From Insolitispirillum peregrinum (GTDB lineage Bacteria; Pseudomonadota; Alphaproteobacteria; Rhodospirillales; Rhodospirillaceae), in assembly GCF_900156605.1 (NCBI RefSeq), contig NZ_FTOA01000004.1:434001-498000 (forward strand): 64,000 nt of DNA, in the 5' to 3' direction. The notes beneath the pieces are model-generated. The model was not told the origin of the DNA, did not search any database, and saw nothing but the letters and a program-made list of their open reading frames with translations. Made by a program: the position numbers and the translations under genes. Shown here piece after piece: positions 63,315-64,000 of the stretch. Positions within the stretch are counted from its first letter, which is position 1. Each line of letters opens with the position of its first letter.

Positions 63315-64000
63315 GGTTTGCTCATCGTCTGGGGGGAAAAAATCATCTCGGCCTCGGCAGCCGCACCCGCAGCAATGCCCCAGTCGGCGCAAATTTCGCG
63401 GGCATGACGGCGGACCTCGCCAATCATGTCGATCACATCGTCCATGGTGATCTGGTGGTTCATCATCACCAGCCGCAGCACCGTCACCCCGTCCAGTTCG
63501 ACCTTCGACAGGAAATAGCGGCCCTCGGCGCGGATGCGGTTGCGCAGTTCCAGATGCAGGTCGCCCAGCCGTTCGGCAGGCAATCCGGCGGGGTGGTGGG
63601 TAAAGCACAGGATGTTGGCTTCGGGGCGATGCATCACCGCAAAATCCGGCTGCGCCGCCAGATAGTCGTGGGTCAGTTCGGTCAGCATCACCAGATAGTC
63701 GAGCTTTTGTTCAAACAGCCGTCGCCCGAACAGCGCCCACACCAGCCACAGGTTCAGGATCGACGGTCGCTTGGTGCATTCAAAATTCTTGATGCCGCTC
63801 TGGAACAGACTCATCTCGTCTTCCAGCGGATCAAACACATAGCTGGCCTTTTCCGGGAACGCCGCCGCCGCGCTGTCCGGGTCGCGGTAAAACAGCAGGG
63901 TGCACAGGGCCGGAACGAACAGCGTCTTATGGGCGTCAAGGCAGAACGAATCCGCCAGTTCCAGCCCGCGCAGGCGGGGCCGCAGGTTGTCCGACACCAG
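63308..64000 (-). CDS. PLP-dependent group II decarboxylase, C-terminal part
   Basis: Continues beyond the right edge; about 230 C-terminal residues are visible. SFCLDAHKTLFVPALCTLLF contains the PLP-binding lysine in the His-Lys motif of group II amino-acid decarboxylases (glutamate, tyrosine, tryptophan and diaminobutyrate decarboxylase family). SLFQSGIKNFECTKRPSILN and the C-terminal RLVMMNHQITMDDVIDMIGE are also typical. It would convert an amino acid to an amine; the substrate cannot be told from this part. First visible gene of the operon with the ligase and four AidA/PixA-like proteins. Confidence 0.9.
   Translation of the reverse strand: MVSDNLRPRLRGLELADSFCLDAHKTLFVPALCTLLFYRDPDSAAAAFPEKASYVFDPLEDEMSLFQSGIKNFECTKRPSILNLWLVWALFGRRLFEQKLDYLVMLTELTHDYLAAQPDFAVMHRPEANILCFTHHPAGLPAERLGDLHLELRNRIRAEGRYFLSKVELDGVTVLRLVMMNHQITMDDVIDMIGEVRRHAREICADWGIAAGAAAEAEMIFSPQTMSKPC

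Overview
The window is GC-rich chromosomal DNA from a motile, free-living alphaproteobacterium, most likely of the Rhodospirillales/Rhodospirillaceae (inference from gene content, several sCache/dCache chemoreceptors, codon use, and alphaproteobacterial-type intergenic palindromes). There are no rRNA or tRNA genes that I can see. About 50 protein genes are supported. Two are cut by the window edges: a malic enzyme on the left and a PLP-dependent decarboxylase on the right.

Layout. 1-4.6 kb: start of maeB, a small glycine-rich membrane protein, mutS, and a small protein with a FliM-like C-terminal tail. 5.3-16.3 kb: a dCache chemoreceptor followed by three large minus-strand sensor kinases, one with a fused receiver. 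16.5-22.7 kb: housekeeping block of ppa, LpoA-like lipoprotein, rsmI, yraN, a BON-domain lipoprotein, a SirB1-type protein and gshB. 23-28.4 kb: a double-sensor diguanylate cyclase and the peroxide-defence pair ahpC/ahpF. 28.6-29.2 kb: a very small orphan CRISPR array with type I-C-like repeats, its leader, and no cas genes. 29.3-33.6 kb: second diguanylate cyclase, an SDR epimerase, two paralogous small membrane proteins and a TPR protein. 33.9-41 kb: three paralogous 560-residue sCache chemoreceptors with gluQ inserted between the second and third. 41.8-49.3 kb: HNH endonuclease, Lrp, trxB, LysR, DUF1636 protein, GST, LysR and an MFS exporter. 49.4-55.7 kb: cobalamin riboswitch and a B12 uptake operon (btuB, unknown gene, btuF-like, btuC-like, btuD-like, tonB). 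55.7-59.3 kb: AbrB-type permease, isochorismatase-like protein, LysR and SDR. 59.4-64 kb: a tightly packed minus-strand operon of a PLP decarboxylase, an ANL adenylating enzyme and four small paralogous proteins resembling the AidA/PixA inclusion-body family.

The most notable non-coding content is a nested system of repeats. Short REP-like palindromes sit directly behind stop codons. A MITE-like element of about 179 bp, with inverted ends and 9-bp target duplications, has inserted repeatedly into palindromic sites. Four insertions (at 4.6, 33.7, 36.1 and 46.9 kb) and two remnants (7.6 and 29.2 kb) are visible. The best candidate for an undescribed protein system is the right-hand decarboxylase/ligase/AidA-PixA-like operon.
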